From: Macrococcoides bohemicum
GTDB taxonomy: Bacteria > Bacillota > Bacilli > Staphylococcales > Staphylococcaceae
Length of the DNA: 64,000 bases
Assembly (NCBI RefSeq): GCF_003259675.1
Contig: NZ_PZJG01000001.1
Span: 558,001-622,000 of the forward strand
Reading direction: 5' to 3'
Shown here: piece by piece, positions 28,587 to 40,567 of the stretch
How the letters are laid out: each line of letters begins with the position of its first letter
Position numbering within the stretch: position 1 is the stretch's first letter
Notes under the pieces: generated by a model
What the model was told of the DNA's origin: nothing
Databases searched by the model: none
Seen by the model: the letters and a program-made list of their open reading frames with translations, nothing else
Position numbers and translations under genes: made by a program

Positions 28587-28976
28587 TTATAAATATCGCT
28601 GCAAAGTTCTTCTTGCTATAGTATCTGCATGTTTATTTTGATGTCTTGGTATCCAATTGATAATAATTAAATCAAAGTTTGGTTTCAACTGAAGATACTC
28701 TTGTAAATATGGTTTAAACAGTGATTGTTTCACATAATTTTTATCAATAGAATCTACAACAATTTTGGCGTCACTTTTTATTAGTAATGTTTTACAATCA
28801 TTAGCTAAAGCTAGTTTCATGCCGATTATCAGACTTTGCCATTCGGCTATATGATTATCAACAGCACCTAAATATTCTCCATATTCAATCGTCTTATCAT
28901 CAAGTTTGAGTATAATACCACATGCGCTATGAAGTGGATTCTGCTTTGTTGATGCATCAATAAATATTTGAGCCAT
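28587..28976 (-). CDS. ypdQ: RNase HI-like protein (YpdQ type)
   Basis: A 129-residue RNase H-fold protein that would cut RNA in RNA-DNA hybrids if active. The four acidic residues of the family are all present: Asp7, Glu45, Asp69 and Asp118 (HADTIARR). It lacks an N-terminal hybrid-binding domain. It converges with the HAD gene and is followed upstream by the ypdP-like transporter, as in B. subtilis ypdPQ. The B. subtilis counterpart has been reported to have weak or no activity, so activity here is uncertain. Confidence 0.8.
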   Translation of the reverse strand: MAQIFIDASTKQNPLHSACGIILKLDDKTIEYGEYLGAVDNHIAEWQSLIIGMKLALANDCKTLLIKSDAKIVVDSIDKNYVKQSLFKPYLQEYLQLKPNFDLIIINWIPRHQNKHADTIARRTLQRYL

Positions 28977-29020
28977 ATTTATACCTCATAATCCTATATT
29001 TTTTAAATCTTGCAAAACGA

Positions 29021-29704
29021 TTATAATTGATTTGTTTTATGATATCTTTTTGCCCAGTAACCGAAAGGAATGTTTAAAATCGTTGAAGCTAATTTAAATA
29101 AATAAGTAGTTATAAAGATTTCAAAGACAATATTATTAGGCATTAAACCGGTAAATGCAATTATAGAAAATAATGCAGTATCAACAATTGAACTAAATAT
29201 TGTACTTCCATATGCACGTATAATAAATGTTTTCTCTGATGAAAAATATTTTTTGATTAAATTAAATAAGTATACATCTACATATTGTCCGATAATATAT
29301 GCAATGATTGATCCTAATACGATTCTAGGTACGACACCAAATAACGTCTGCAGGCTTTTTTGTGCGATATCTGTCTCTGTAGGTGTAAATTGTAAAGATA
29401 TCGACATTAATATCGTCATGATAATAGCTGATGCAAATCCTAACCACACTGCTCTTTTCGCAACTTTACGCCCATATCTGTCATTTAATATATCTGTTGC
29501 TAAATAAATAGACGCAAATAATACATTCCCTAAAGTTGCAGTAATACCAAATAATTCAACAGACTTAGTTACTTGTATATTGGCAATTACTGTCCCAATC
29601 GCAACCCATACAAATAAACCTTCTTTTCCAAAGAAACGGTACATAAGTACCATACAAAAAAACGTTAATAAAAAGGCAACAACTGCCCATAATTCATTAC
29701 TCAT
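29021..29704 (-). CDS. ypdP: Queuosine precursor transporter (YhhQ/DUF165 family)
   Basis: A 227-residue membrane protein with about six helices that imports a precursor of the tRNA base queuosine (preQ0, preQ1 or queuine). Family motifs are IANIQVTKSVELFG, ATDILNDRYGRKVA near residue 72, and the late segment with DTALFSIIAFTG. I chose the ATG preceded by GAGG at 6 bases; an in-frame ATG 27 bases upstream has no ribosome site. It pairs with ypdQ downstream. Confidence 0.88.
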   Translation of the reverse strand: MSNELWAVVAFLLTFFCMVLMYRFFGKEGLFVWVAIGTVIANIQVTKSVELFGITATLGNVLFASIYLATDILNDRYGRKVAKRAVWLGFASAIIMTILMSISLQFTPTETDIAQKSLQTLFGVVPRIVLGSIIAYIIGQYVDVYLFNLIKKYFSSEKTFIIRAYGSTIFSSIVDTALFSIIAFTGLMPNNIVFEIFITTYLFKLASTILNIPFGYWAKRYHKTNQL

Positions 29705-29838
29705 AGCAAACCTCTTTCTATAAAAATTCAACTTATGTATTATAGAGTGTATCTATTGAATTTGCAAGTTATCATTGACTAAACAAATGAGCATCAATTT
29801 TTTTGCAATTTTGATATACTATTTTTTGAGGTGAGATA

Positions 29839-30021
29839 ATGAACCTGCAACAAAAAGTTACTTTAAAACAAATCGATACTTTAACTGATCATTATTGTGA
29901 AGGATGTATACTTAAGTCTTACCACCGTAAAGTGTATGGTAAAACCTACGCACATCATTATTGTATAAAGAAATGTTCTGTAGGTATTGAAATAAAACAA
30001 CTCGGCAATGTATTGCAGTAA
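29839..30021 (+). CDS. ypeQ: YpeQ-like zinc-finger small protein
   Basis: A 60-residue protein with a treble-clef-like zinc site formed by Cys20, Cys23 (CEGC), Cys42 and Cys46 (CIKKC). It is basic in the middle (HRKVYGKTYAHH). B. subtilis YpeQ has the same size, spacing and neighbourhood. The function is unknown; nucleic acid binding is a guess. It lies 9 bases before cvfC, probably in one transcript with it. Confidence 0.8.
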   Translation: MNLQQKVTLKQIDTLTDHYCEGCILKSYHRKVYGKTYAHHYCIKKCSVGIEIKQLGNVLQ

Positions 30022-30030
30022 GGAGATATC

Positions 30031-31146
30031 ATGAAAATCATAAAAATTGAACCAACACCAAGTCCTAATACGTTAAAAATAACACTTAATTATAAAAAAC
30101 AGGATATGAAAAGTAATACATATTCAACAGTACATGAAACTAATCCCGCATTTATCAATGCATTACTTCAAATAGAAGATGTAAAATCAATTTTTCATGT
30201 TATGGATTTTATTTCTGTTGATAAAACTCCGAAGTCTGATTGGGAAGTGGTATTACCACAAATTAAATCTGTTTTTGAAGAAGAGATTGATGTTCAGCAA
30301 GAAATAACAGTGGATAATGGTGAAAAGAAAGTTGAAGTACTTGAATTTAAAAGTATTCCTTATCAAATAAAAGTTACAGATAAAGATGGAGAATCACGTA
30401 AACAACTGGATGTGAGATTTATCGATGCGATGCTAGCTGCACAAAATGATGATGACAATGTTATTTTACTCCGTAAATGGATTGATTACGGTATAAGATA
30501 TGGTGAAACAGAAGAAATCATCCAATCTATTAAAGAAGAAATTGATGCTAAATTTCCTGATGATGTTCTGACAGAATATATTGCAAAAGGTAAAGCAAAT
30601 CAGTATATAGATACATCCAAGAAATTAGAAAAAATTACTTTGGATGAATATAATACGATTGAAGATTGGCAGGAGCGTTATCGAAAGATAGATCATTATC
30701 CGAATCCAGACTTATCTGATCTGCCATTTTTTGAAGCTATGTTACTAGATGACAAGCCTCAGATTAGGCGTCTTGCTGTCGTATTTTTAGGTATGATAGA
30801 AGATAGAAAAGTATTACCTGCATTGCATAAAGCTATGAACGATAATAATTTAACTGTGCGCCGTACTGCAGGAGATACTTTAAGTGATCTTGGATTTAAA
30901 GAAAGTTTACCGATAATGCACGCAGCATTAAATGATAAACATCCAATTGTCAGATGGCGTGCAGCGATGTTTATCTTTGACGAAGGTGATGAAAGTAGTT
31001 TAACTTATTTAGAGCAACATTTAGAAGACCCTGCATTTGATGTCAAACTTCAAGTACAGATGGCTTACGAACGAATTAAAAATGGTGAAGCAGCTGTTGG
31101 TTCTGTTTGGAAACAAATTGCTAACCGTAACAAAGGAGAAGAATGA
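30031..31146 (+). CDS. cvfC: Conserved virulence factor C-like protein (YpgR)
   Basis: A 371-residue cytoplasmic protein with an N-terminal Nfu-like alpha/beta domain ([16 protein letters not shown], residues 4-95) and C-terminal HEAT/PBS-lyase-type repeats (residues 235-355: [37 protein letters not shown]). S. aureus CvfC mutants show reduced virulence and changed haemolysin production; the molecular role is unknown. The Nfu N-domain suggests a link to iron-sulfur protein assembly, by inference. brxA starts one base after its stop codon. Confidence 0.88.
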   Translation: MKIIKIEPTPSPNTLKITLNYKKQDMKSNTYSTVHETNPAFINALLQIEDVKSIFHVMDFISVDKTPKSDWEVVLPQIKSVFEEEIDVQQEITVDNGEKKVEVLEFKSIPYQIKVTDKDGESRKQLDVRFIDAMLAAQNDDDNVILLRKWIDYGIRYGETEEIIQSIKEEIDAKFPDDVLTEYIAKGKANQYIDTSKKLEKITLDEYNTIEDWQERYRKIDHYPNPDLSDLPFFEAMLLDDKPQIRRLAVVFLGMIEDRKVLPALHKAMNDNNLTVRRTAGDTLSDLGFKESLPIMHAALNDKHPIVRWRAAMFIFDEGDESSLTYLEQHLEDPAFDVKLQVQMAYERIKNGEAAVGSVWKQIANRNKGEE

Positions 31147-31147
31147 A

Positions 31148-31582
31148 ATGAATGCTTATGAAGAATATATGAAATCACTTGCGAATGGAATGAGAAGTGA
31201 ATTAACCAATCATGGTTTTGAATCGTTAGAAACAAGTGAAGCAGTTGATGGTTATTTTAATCAAGTGAAAGAAGATGAAACAACTTTTGTAGTTATTAAT
31301 TCAGTATGTGGGTGTGCAGCAGGGTTAGCACGACCAGCAGCTGTTACAGTAGCTACACAAAATGAGAAGAAACCTAATCACTTAGTAACTGTGTTTGCAG
31401 GTCAGGACCGTGAAGCGACAGATAAAATGCGTGAATACGTAGCGCAAGCACCGTCAAGTCCTTCAATGGCATTATTTAAAGGACAATCATTGGTTGGTTT
31501 TATTCCAAGAGAGCATATTGAAGGACGACCTGTAGAAGAAATTTGTATGGATATTAAAGAATATTTTGATGATCACTGCTAA
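31148..31582 (+). CDS. brxA: Bacilliredoxin (YphP/YqiW family)
   Basis: A thioredoxin-fold oxidoreductase that removes bacillithiol from S-bacillithiolated proteins. The active site is the Cys-Gly-Cys motif in [14 protein letters not shown] near residue 54. The 144-residue length and C-terminal [13 protein letters not shown] fit the family. It goes with bshA in this window, since bacillithiol is its co-substrate. Between YphP (BrxA) and YqiW (BrxB), the neighbour ypgR/cvfC favours BrxA. It overlaps the next gene. Confidence 0.9.
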   Translation: MNAYEEYMKSLANGMRSELTNHGFESLETSEAVDGYFNQVKEDETTFVVINSVCGCAAGLARPAAVTVATQNEKKPNHLVTVFAGQDREATDKMREYVAQAPSSPSMALFKGQSLVGFIPREHIEGRPVEEICMDIKEYFDDHC

Positions 31583-32378
31583 AATTAAACTGCGTATTAC
31601 AACATGCGTAAAACCAGATAGTTTAATTTTGAAATATTTAGAAGATATTATTTCAGATATAAATTCATATTCAGAAGTAACCTATGAAGTAATCGATAGA
31701 AGGAAACTAACGATTAAAAATTTATTTGAAGATGATTTAACACCTGTGTTGGTAATTCAGCAAACAGGTGTTGCATTATATACTTCTGTTGAAAATAAGA
31801 TTTTTTATCATGAAAATACGACACGCGTTAAGTATAAAGCTTATGTTAGCGGCAATCATGTACCTCCTCTCGTCGAACTTATTCATGATGAGTCTATCAA
31901 TACTGACATCATCATCGATGCCACAACTGGTATGGCAAATGACTTAATATTAATGGCTCTAACGATGGAAGACAGCATATTTTATGCATTTGAAGACAAT
32001 TTTTATATTCATTTTGCAATAAAATGGGGCGTACATTTTTATTTCAATGTGCTAGAGAAAAATAAACTAGAAACATCTCGCATACATTTTATTTATGGTA
32101 GCGTTGTAAATCATATCGGTATTCTGAATCAGTCACAAATCATCTATTTAGATCCAATGTATGAAGAAACTGTTGTGACGTCTAACATTGCTTCTTTAGT
32201 TAATGTAGTGAACCATGATATTGAAAGTGATCGTAAGCTATTAAATACGATATTTGAGCATTTCAGAGGGAAACTTATATTGCGTGCGCATTACAAATCC
32301 AGTTTAATTCGTGATTTTAAGTTTATCATGAATGTTAGAAAACAAACGAAGACACATTATGGTTATCGTTATATATGA
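31569..32378 (+). CDS. SAM-dependent methyltransferase, RsmJ-like
   Basis: A 269-residue class I methyltransferase. Motif I is [15 protein letters not shown] near residue 117 and motif IV is [10 protein letters not shown] near residue 193, the DPMY form seen in RsmJ-type (16S rRNA guanine N2) enzymes. The N-terminal 100 residues (ITTCVKPDS) are typical of a Bacillota group with this domain. The substrate is likely nucleic acid, by inference. The ATG overlaps the end of brxA by 14 bases; a TTG codon directly precedes it. Confidence 0.75.
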   Translation: MITAKIKLRITTCVKPDSLILKYLEDIISDINSYSEVTYEVIDRRKLTIKNLFEDDLTPVLVIQQTGVALYTSVENKIFYHENTTRVKYKAYVSGNHVPPLVELIHDESINTDIIIDATTGMANDLILMALTMEDSIFYAFEDNFYIHFAIKWGVHFYFNVLEKNKLETSRIHFIYGSVVNHIGILNQSQIIYLDPMYEETVVTSNIASLVNVVNHDIESDRKLLNTIFEHFRGKLILRAHYKSSLIRDFKFIMNVRKQTKTHYGYRYI

Positions 32379-32390
32379 ATCATTGCACAA

Positions 32391-32423
32391 TAAAAAGGCT
32401 TCGTAAATTCGAAGCCTTTTTAT
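32391..32423 (+). terminator. Terminator after the cvfC-brxA-methyltransferase unit
   Basis: A 12-bp perfect stem (32392-32403 with 32410-32421) with a 6-base loop and T-run. Its A-rich left arm means that it could also end the minus-strand microprotein gene. Confidence 0.88.
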
Positions 32424-32433
32424 GATGTATAAA

Positions 32434-32511
32434 TTATTCAGTTATACACATGCTGATCATATAGCATAATAATAAGAATAAACCTGAAACGACCATCATA
32501 TCTGCGCCCAT
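32434..32511 (-). CDS. Putative 25-residue membrane microprotein
   Basis: A minus-strand open frame: MGADMMVVSG, then a hydrophobic core with three leucines, and an end in SMCITE. AGGGGTGA lies 6 bases before the ATG, and the frame stops just before a bidirectional-looking terminator. It would form one membrane helix (residues 6-22) with a short acidic tail. It fills the otherwise empty gap between the methyltransferase and thyA. It may be a membrane regulator or a toxin-like peptide; neither can be shown from sequence. Confidence 0.5.
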   Translation of the reverse strand: MGADMMVVSGLFLLLCYMISMCITE

Positions 32512-32615
32512 ATATTTCACCCCTAGAATGTAAATCTCTAATATCTAATTCTTTAATTAATTGTTATATAAATGTATTATAAAGTATATAAGTAAAAATA
32601 GAAAGAGGTGACTTG

Positions 32616-34773
<2,158 letters not shown>

Positions 34774-34794
34774 CAACAGATATCGAGGGATAAA

Positions 34795-35640
34795 ATGAGT
34801 AAAATAAAATTGATAGTGGATTCAACACATGATTTACCTCAACAATATTTAGATGACCATGGTATTGTGCAGGTACCTTTAAATATTGTGATGGATGGCA
34901 AGACATATATAGATCAGGAAGAAATTACATCTGAGGAATACTTGAAACAACTCGTTACTTTAAAAGATATTCCTAAAACAAGTCAGCCGCCTACAGGAAA
35001 GTTTGCTGAAATATATGAAAAATATATAGACGAAGGTTATGAAATATTAAGTCTGCATATGACGCATCGATTAAGTGGTACTGTAGGAAGTGCACAAACA
35101 GCTGCAGGTATGGTGAATGGTAAAGTGACTGTTGTAGATAGTGGGTTTATTGCACAATCATATGGATTTATCATTCAAAATGTGGCCGAACTTATTATCA
35201 AACATAAATCAATGGATGAAATTGTAGCTGCTATTGATACGATGAAGCATCAATCTCGCTTATTTTTGGTAATCAGTCAACTTGATTACTTAAGAAAAGG
35301 CGGACGTATCTCTCGTGGAAAAGGATTTATAGGTGGATTGATGAATTTAAAACCGGTAGCTGAAGTTATTGATGGAGAAATACAAGTGATACAAAATGCC
35401 CGCACGCAAAATGCAGTCGTTAAATTATTGACGAAAGAAGTAGCAAAAATGGCTGATGACTATAAATATTTACGTATTGGTATTTCACAAGCGGATGCAA
35501 TGGATCTATTAGAGAAAATTAAAGCTTCTATTGAACAATACACAGACGAGAAAATTTCCATTAATACAACAACACCAATTGTGTCAACGCATACAGGTCC
35601 AGGTGCAATAGGATTGTCGGTTTTTGGATATAATGACTAA
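34795..35640 (+). CDS. fakB2: DegV-family fatty acid-binding protein (FakB2 type)
   Basis: Binds a fatty acid so that FakA kinase can phosphorylate it, feeding exogenous fatty acids into phospholipid synthesis. The 281-residue DegV fold shows KLIVDSTHDLP, KTSQPPTGKF near residue 60, HMTHRLSGT near 88, and the C-terminal THTGPGAIGLSVFGY. In S. aureus the FakB2 gene lies just after dfrA, which favours that paralogue over FakB1. The end overlaps ypmS. Confidence 0.85.
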   Translation: MSKIKLIVDSTHDLPQQYLDDHGIVQVPLNIVMDGKTYIDQEEITSEEYLKQLVTLKDIPKTSQPPTGKFAEIYEKYIDEGYEILSLHMTHRLSGTVGSAQTAAGMVNGKVTVVDSGFIAQSYGFIIQNVAELIIKHKSMDEIVAAIDTMKHQSRLFLVISQLDYLRKGGRISRGKGFIGGLMNLKPVAEVIDGEIQVIQNARTQNAVVKLLTKEVAKMADDYKYLRIGISQADAMDLLEKIKASIEQYTDEKISINTTTPIVSTHTGPGAIGLSVFGYND

Positions 35641-36184
35641 AGTGATAAAACACCCGGTTTGGTTTATTTTATTTATTTTATTATTGTGCATAAATATCTA
35701 TTCAATATTTTGGGCAAGACAAATATTTTCTGAACCTTTACAAATTAAAACTATACCTACATTTGAGATGGATTCAAACGATACGATAATTTTATCAGAA
35801 AATACAATTAAGCATTTTATTACAATGAATGATAAAAATACAAAAATCAAATTTAAAGATCACTATATTTGGATTGATGCTAAATCGAAATTTATGACTT
35901 TAGACGTGCATACTAAAATAAAAACAACACCAAAGGTCATTGCACCTGGGGTTATTGCTTTAAATATAGAGCATATAGACATCGGCCGTCTTCCTTTATC
36001 AAAACAAAAAGCTTTGCGTATCGTTGATAAATATGGTAATTTACCTGAAGAAGTCACATTGGATGAAGAAAATAAGCGTTTCATCTATACTCTAGGTATA
36101 CAAGAAATTGGCGATACAAAAATTTTACTGAAAAAAATTGATGATGAGAAAGCGTGGCACTTCGATTTAAAAATAAAGGAGTGA
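35633..36184 (+). CDS. ypmS: YpmS-like membrane-anchored protein (DUF2140)
   Basis: A 183-residue protein with one N-terminal membrane helix (about residues 9-28) and an exported domain rich in beta strands. Recognised from size, topology and the YpmS features of the C-terminal half (LPLSKQKALRIVDKYGNLPEEV). Function unknown. The ATG at 35633 overlaps the end of fakB2; msrA follows by 4 bases. The same neighbourhood with msr genes is seen in Bacillus. Confidence 0.75.
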   Translation: MTKVIKHPVWFILFILLLCINIYSIFWARQIFSEPLQIKTIPTFEMDSNDTIILSENTIKHFITMNDKNTKIKFKDHYIWIDAKSKFMTLDVHTKIKTTPKVIAPGVIALNIEHIDIGRLPLSKQKALRIVDKYGNLPEEVTLDEENKRFIYTLGIQEIGDTKILLKKIDDEKAWHFDLKIKE

Positions 36185-36188
36185 TTAA

Positions 36189-36716
36189 ATGAAATTAGCA
36201 ACTTTAGCAGGTGGATGCTTTTGGTGTATGGTTAAACCATTTCACCAGTATGATGGTATCTTATCAGTAGTAAGTGGTTATAGCGGTGGACACGTTGAAA
36301 ATCCTACTTACGAAGCGGTTTGTACAAATACTACTGGTCACCGTGAAGCGGTTCAAATTTCTTATGATGAAAATATTATAAGTTACCAGGAAATTCTGGA
36401 TATATACTTTAAAACTTTTGATCCTACTGATAATGAAGGACAATTCTTTGATAGAGGTGAAAGTTATACACCTGCAATATTCACTCATAATGAAGAACAA
36501 CAACAAACTGCAGAGTCAGTGATTAAAAAGTTAAATGACGCTAAAATATTTAAAAAACCGGTATCGACACCAATTATACCTTATAAAAATTTTTATCCTG
36601 CTGAAGCATATCATCAGGATTATTATAAAAAAGCACCCTCTCATTATGCAGCTTATAGTGAGGGTTCTGGAAGAAATGGATTTATTAAATCACACTGGGG
36701 TGAACAGGATGCTTAA
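36189..36716 (+). CDS. msrA: Peptide methionine-S-sulfoxide reductase A
   Basis: Repairs the S form of methionine sulfoxide using thioredoxin. The active site is [11 protein letters not shown] (residues 8-18), followed by [11 protein letters not shown] and [18 protein letters not shown]. The 175-residue length is typical, and the sequence is close to the S. aureus MsrA that is fused in operon with MsrB. msrB overlaps its end by 8 bases. Confidence 0.95.
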   Translation: MKLATLAGGCFWCMVKPFHQYDGILSVVSGYSGGHVENPTYEAVCTNTTGHREAVQISYDENIISYQEILDIYFKTFDPTDNEGQFFDRGESYTPAIFTHNEEQQQTAESVIKKLNDAKIFKKPVSTPIIPYKNFYPAEAYHQDYYKKAPSHYAAYSEGSGRNGFIKSHWGEQDA

Positions 36717-37134
36717 AAAAGAAATTAATGAATTAAATGAAATAGAATATTACGTTACAAAACAAAATGGAACAGAACCACCATTTGAAAATGAATACTG
36801 GAATCATTTTGAAAAAGGTATATACGTTGATAAAGTGAGTGGTAAACCGTTATTTACTTCTAACGATAAATTTGATTCTTCTTGTGGATGGCCATCTTTT
36901 TCAAAAGCAATTAGTGACGATGAAATTATTGAATTAGTTGATAAGTCTTATGGTATGACAAGAACAGAAGTCAGAACTGAACTTAGTGATATTCATCTTG
37001 GTCATGTATTTAACGATGGTCCAAAAGATAAAGGTGGATTAAGATACTGTATTAATTCAGCAAGTATTCAATTTATTCCATACGAGAAATTAGAAGCATT
37101 AGGTTATTCTGAGTATATAAAAGTATTAGATTAA
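36709..37134 (+). CDS. msrB: Peptide methionine-R-sulfoxide reductase B
   Basis: Repairs the R form of methionine sulfoxide. Motifs: [51 protein letters not shown] with the catalytic Cys, and a C-terminus reading [12 protein letters not shown]. 141 residues from the ATG at 36709, which overlaps the msrA stop codon. A longer open frame upstream only shadows msrA. It forms a translationally coupled msrAB pair. Confidence 0.95.
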   Translation: MLKKEINELNEIEYYVTKQNGTEPPFENEYWNHFEKGIYVDKVSGKPLFTSNDKFDSSCGWPSFSKAISDDEIIELVDKSYGMTRTEVRTELSDIHLGHVFNDGPKDKGGLRYCINSASIQFIPYEKLEALGYSEYIKVLD

Positions 37135-37195
37135 TATTTATTGGGTATGATAAACATAATTATCAAAATAAATTTGTATTAATGGAGGAATTATT

Positions 37196-37696
37196 ATGTT
37201 CAAAAAAATGTTTGGTAAAGGTGAAGAGGCTTCAAAACAAATAGAAATAAAGGCTCCGATTACAGGGAAGTATGTGGCAATAGAAGAAATTCCAGATCCA
37301 GTATTTGCTCAAAAGATGATGGGTGAAGGATTTGGTATTGAACCTTCAGAAGGAAAAGTCGTATCACCAATTGATGGTGAAATCGTAAATGTATTCCCGA
37401 CAAAACATGCAATCGGTATTAAAGCAAACAATGGCCTAGAAGTTCTAATTCATGTTGGATTAGAAACGGTAGCGATGAACGGAGAAGGATTTGATGCATT
37501 GGTAAGTGCCGGCGATAAAGTAAAAGTAGGCGATGCTTTATTAGATTTTGATATTAATTTAATTCAGGAAAAGGCTTCTTCTATTATTTCACCGGTTATC
37601 ATAACAAATTCTGATGTGATTGATCAGTTGGATACTTTAAATAGTGGAATACTTGCTTGTGGTGAAACAACTGTTTTATCAGTTGAAGTAAAATAA
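37196..37696 (+). CDS. crr: Glucose-type PTS enzyme IIA
   Basis: Soluble phosphocarrier of the sugar phosphotransferase system. The 166-residue barrel has the two active histidines: His71 (PTKHAIGIK) and the phosphorylated His86 (LIHVGLETV). It is a free-standing IIA with no IIBC gene nearby, as in staphylococci. It has a strong ribosome site (GGAGGAATT), and the next gene overlaps its stop codon by one base. Confidence 0.94.
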   Translation: MFKKMFGKGEEASKQIEIKAPITGKYVAIEEIPDPVFAQKMMGEGFGIEPSEGKVVSPIDGEIVNVFPTKHAIGIKANNGLEVLIHVGLETVAMNGEGFDALVSAGDKVKVGDALLDFDINLIQEKASSIISPVIITNSDVIDQLDTLNSGILACGETTVLSVEVK

Positions 37697-37917
37697 TGAA
37701 GCAAATTTCTTTTTATCATTATGCATTAACTGAGCGCGGTGCAAAAAATGAATTCGGGATTTTTGCAGAAGCTGTGTTCAACGATTTAATGTTCCCTAAA
37801 GAAAATCTAGATTTTGAAAATTTATCAACATATATAGAAGAATATGGTTCTTCTGAGATGTCACTTTCTACATTTGATAAAATGTATGAAGCATATCAGG
37901 AATGGTTAAATTTTTAG
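37696..37917 (+). CDS. yozE: YozE family (UPF0346) small protein
   Basis: A 73-residue acidic, helical protein of the YozE family. It has the typical start SFYHYALTERG and the stretch FAEAVFNDLMFPKENLDFENLSTYIE. The function is unknown. Its start overlaps the crr stop codon by a base, so it is coupled to crr. A terminator follows immediately. Confidence 0.85.
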   Translation: MKQISFYHYALTERGAKNEFGIFAEAVFNDLMFPKENLDFENLSTYIEEYGSSEMSLSTFDKMYEAYQEWLNF

Positions 37918-37949
37918 CATGTATCATTTGATACGTGCTTTATTTTTTG
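37916..37949 (+). terminator. Terminator after yozE
   Basis: A 10-bp stem (37916-37925 with 37930-37939, one G-U pair) followed by a T-rich tract, overlapping the stop codon of yozE. Confidence 0.8.
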
Positions 37950-37997
37950 TTTTTTTATATACTATTGAAATAAACTTAAATTAATTGGATGTGAAAT

Positions 37998-39479
37998 ATG
38001 TTGAACCATAACAAAAATGAATTTGATCAATCAAATGAAGAAAATGACAAGAAAATAAAAAGAAATTACGAAATCTCCCCTTTTAAATTTATAATGATGA
38101 TTGTGTCGACCATCATTATTACTGCGGCTATTACTGCATTTTCAATCTTAAGTGGCAATGAAAAAATCATTACAGATGATTCGCCGAAACGTAGTGAATT
38201 TGTAAAACTTTATCATGTTTATGATACTTTAAATAAGGATTATTATAAAGATGTAAAAAAAGATGACCTTGTCGATGCTGCTATTAAAGGAATGGTAAGT
38301 GGATTAAAAGATCCTTATAGTGAATATATGACAGAGAAAGAACAAAGTGAATTTTCTGAATCGATGCAAGGTGATTTTCAAGGTATCGGAGCAGAAGTAG
38401 AACAAAAAGATGGTAAAATCTTAATTTCAAGTCCAATCAAAGGTGCACCGGCATATAAGGCTGGTATTAAACCAAATGATATCATCATAGCAATTAATGG
38501 TAAGACCATTGAAGGATGGAATACACAGCAAGTTGTTAATAAAATAAGAGGTAAAAAGGGAACAGATGTCGTTTTAACAATTAAACGTGGGTCGCAGGAT
38601 CCATTTAAAGTAACGATAAAACGTGATCGAATCCATATGGATAGCGTTACTTCAAAAATTACAAAAGATAAGACTGCTATTATTACGGTGACAAAATTCC
38701 AGGAAAAAACTTCAACAGAGTTTCATGATGCGCTGAAGAACATGGATGAAAAAGGGATGAAACGTTTAGTTATCGATTTACGTAATAATCCAGGTGGATA
38801 TCTAGATGAAGCTACTAAGATGGCGAACGAGTTTCTGGATAAAGGAGATACCATTTTATATACAGAAAATAGACAAGGCGATAAAAAGAATCTGACAGCG
38901 AAAAATCCTGCTAATCCAATTACGAATGATTTGAACGCTGTAATATTACTTAATGAAGGATCAGCAAGTGCTTCAGAAGTGTTTGCTGAAGCCCTGCGTG
39001 AAAATAACAAGGCAGAAATTGTTGGAACGAAATCATTCGGAAAAGGTATCGTTCAGACAGCAACGCCTTATAAAGATAAATCGATGTTGAAGTATACACA
39101 AATGAAGTGGTTAACACCAAAAGAAAACTGGATTCATAAAAAAGGGATAGTACCTGATGTTGAAGCGAAATTACCTGCATATACGAACGCACAAATATTA
39201 AATCCAGATACAGTACTGAGTGTTGGTGAAAAAGGGAATAATATTAAATCATTAGAGTTAGGTTTAAAAGCATTAGGATATAATCCTGGTAAAATAGATA
39301 ATGTATTTGATAGCAAGACAGAACAGGCAACAATAGAATTTCAGACAGACAAAGATTTGAAGATCAATGGTCAATTCAGTGGAAAAACAACTGAAAAGTT
39401 TACTGAATTATTAATGAAAAAAGTTCAGACAGATGATACACAGTTAAAAATAGCAATAAAAGAAGCAAAATCAAAATAA
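37998..39479 (+). CDS. ctpA: Carboxyl-terminal processing protease (S41A, CtpA type)
   Basis: A membrane-anchored serine protease acting outside the cell membrane on wall-linked or exported proteins. A cytoplasmic N-terminus is followed by one helix (about residues 29-49). The PDZ domain has GIGAEVEQKDG and AGIKPNDIIIAINGK (residues 130-205). The S41 core has LRNNPGGYLDEA, the catalytic Ser in NEGSASASEVFAEAL near 325, and Lys in KSFGKGIVQ near 350. A C-terminal peptidoglycan-binding domain (residues 410-475) is present. 493 residues, as in S. aureus. Confidence 0.93.
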   Translation: MLNHNKNEFDQSNEENDKKIKRNYEISPFKFIMMIVSTIIITAAITAFSILSGNEKIITDDSPKRSEFVKLYHVYDTLNKDYYKDVKKDDLVDAAIKGMVSGLKDPYSEYMTEKEQSEFSESMQGDFQGIGAEVEQKDGKILISSPIKGAPAYKAGIKPNDIIIAINGKTIEGWNTQQVVNKIRGKKGTDVVLTIKRGSQDPFKVTIKRDRIHMDSVTSKITKDKTAIITVTKFQEKTSTEFHDALKNMDEKGMKRLVIDLRNNPGGYLDEATKMANEFLDKGDTILYTENRQGDKKNLTAKNPANPITNDLNAVILLNEGSASASEVFAEALRENNKAEIVGTKSFGKGIVQTATPYKDKSMLKYTQMKWLTPKENWIHKKGIVPDVEAKLPAYTNAQILNPDTVLSVGEKGNNIKSLELGLKALGYNPGKIDNVFDSKTEQATIEFQTDKDLKINGQFSGKTTEKFTELLMKKVQTDDTQLKIAIKEAKSK

Positions 39480-39492
39480 TGGAGTGAAACGA

Positions 39493-40557
39493 ATGAAAAT
39501 TGCATTTACTGGTGGGGGAACAATTGGTCATGTCGCTGTTAATATGGCTCTAATTCCTAAAGCAGAAGCGCACAATATAGAATGTATTTATATCGGTTCA
39601 AAAAATGGTATAGAAAAAGATGAAATTACAAAACGATTTCCAAACGTTAAATATTATGGCATCTCGAATGGTAAATTACGTAGATATATCTCTGCAGAAA
39701 ATATTAAGGATTTATTTAAAGTTCAAAAAGGTGTATTAGATGCTTTAAGTGTTTTAAAGAGAGAAAAACCGGATATCGTATTTTCAAAAGGTGGATTTGT
39801 TGCTGTTCCTGTTACGATTGCTGCAAAAATGCTTAATATCAAAACAATTATCCATGAATCTGATGTAACACCAGGTCTTGCAAATAAATTAGCGTTAAAA
39901 TTTGCAAATAAACTTTATACAACCTTTGAAGAAACTTTGAAATATGTCCCAAAAGAAAAGTCAGATTACGTGGGTAGTATTATTCGTGATGATTTATTTT
40001 CCGGTGAAGCGTTAAATGCTTATCAAATTACACAATTCAATCGTGAAAAAAAAGTGATTATGATTATGGGTGGATCTCTTGGATCTAAATTAATAAATCA
40101 GGTAGTTAGAGATAATCTCGATGTTTTATTAAAAAAATATCAAATTATTCACTTAGTTGGTCGTGGTAATTTAGATATATCTATCCAAAAAAACGGCTAT
40201 TACCAAAGAGAATTTGTATCTGAAGAATTAATGCATCTTTATAAGATAACGGATATTATGATTTCCCGTGCTGGTGCTAATGCGTTATTTGAATTTTTAG
40301 CTTTGCAGAAACCGATGATATTAATTCCACTTGGTTTAGATCAAAGCCGCGGAGACCAAATTGAGAATGCTAAAATCTTTAAAGATAAAGGTTTTGCTGA
40401 AGTCATTGAAGAGTCTGATTTAACGAGCCAGACCTTGATTGAAACGATTGAAAACGTTGAAGCAAAGTATGCGGACATGAAAAATAAAATGCATGCTGAA
40501 CAGGTAATATATACAGCTGAAACTCTTTTAGATAAAATTATATTAGATGCAAAGTAG
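39493..40557 (+). CDS. murG: UDP-GlcNAc--undecaprenyl-PP-MurNAc-pentapeptide GlcNAc transferase
   Basis: Converts lipid I to lipid II on the inner membrane face. Motifs are the N-terminal G-loop GGGTIGHV (the staphylococcal form of GGTGGH), FSKGGFVAVPV near residue 97, HESDVTPG near 124, GGSLGSK near 194, and SRAGANALFEF near 259. The ATG at 39493 follows GGAGTG; a GTG 9 bases upstream is part of that ribosome site. The 354-residue length is typical. It is next to a PAP2 phosphatase. Confidence 0.95.
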   Translation: MKIAFTGGGTIGHVAVNMALIPKAEAHNIECIYIGSKNGIEKDEITKRFPNVKYYGISNGKLRRYISAENIKDLFKVQKGVLDALSVLKREKPDIVFSKGGFVAVPVTIAAKMLNIKTIIHESDVTPGLANKLALKFANKLYTTFEETLKYVPKEKSDYVGSIIRDDLFSGEALNAYQITQFNREKKVIMIMGGSLGSKLINQVVRDNLDVLLKKYQIIHLVGRGNLDISIQKNGYYQREFVSEELMHLYKITDIMISRAGANALFEFLALQKPMILIPLGLDQSRGDQIENAKIFKDKGFAEVIEESDLTSQTLIETIENVEAKYADMKNKMHAEQVIYTAETLLDKIILDAK

Positions 40558-40567
40558 GAGAGATACC

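Noticed and set aside
31037-31147. A longer N-terminus for the bacilliredoxin
   Set aside because: It overlaps the HEAT-repeat end of cvfC; family members begin at MNAYEEYM.
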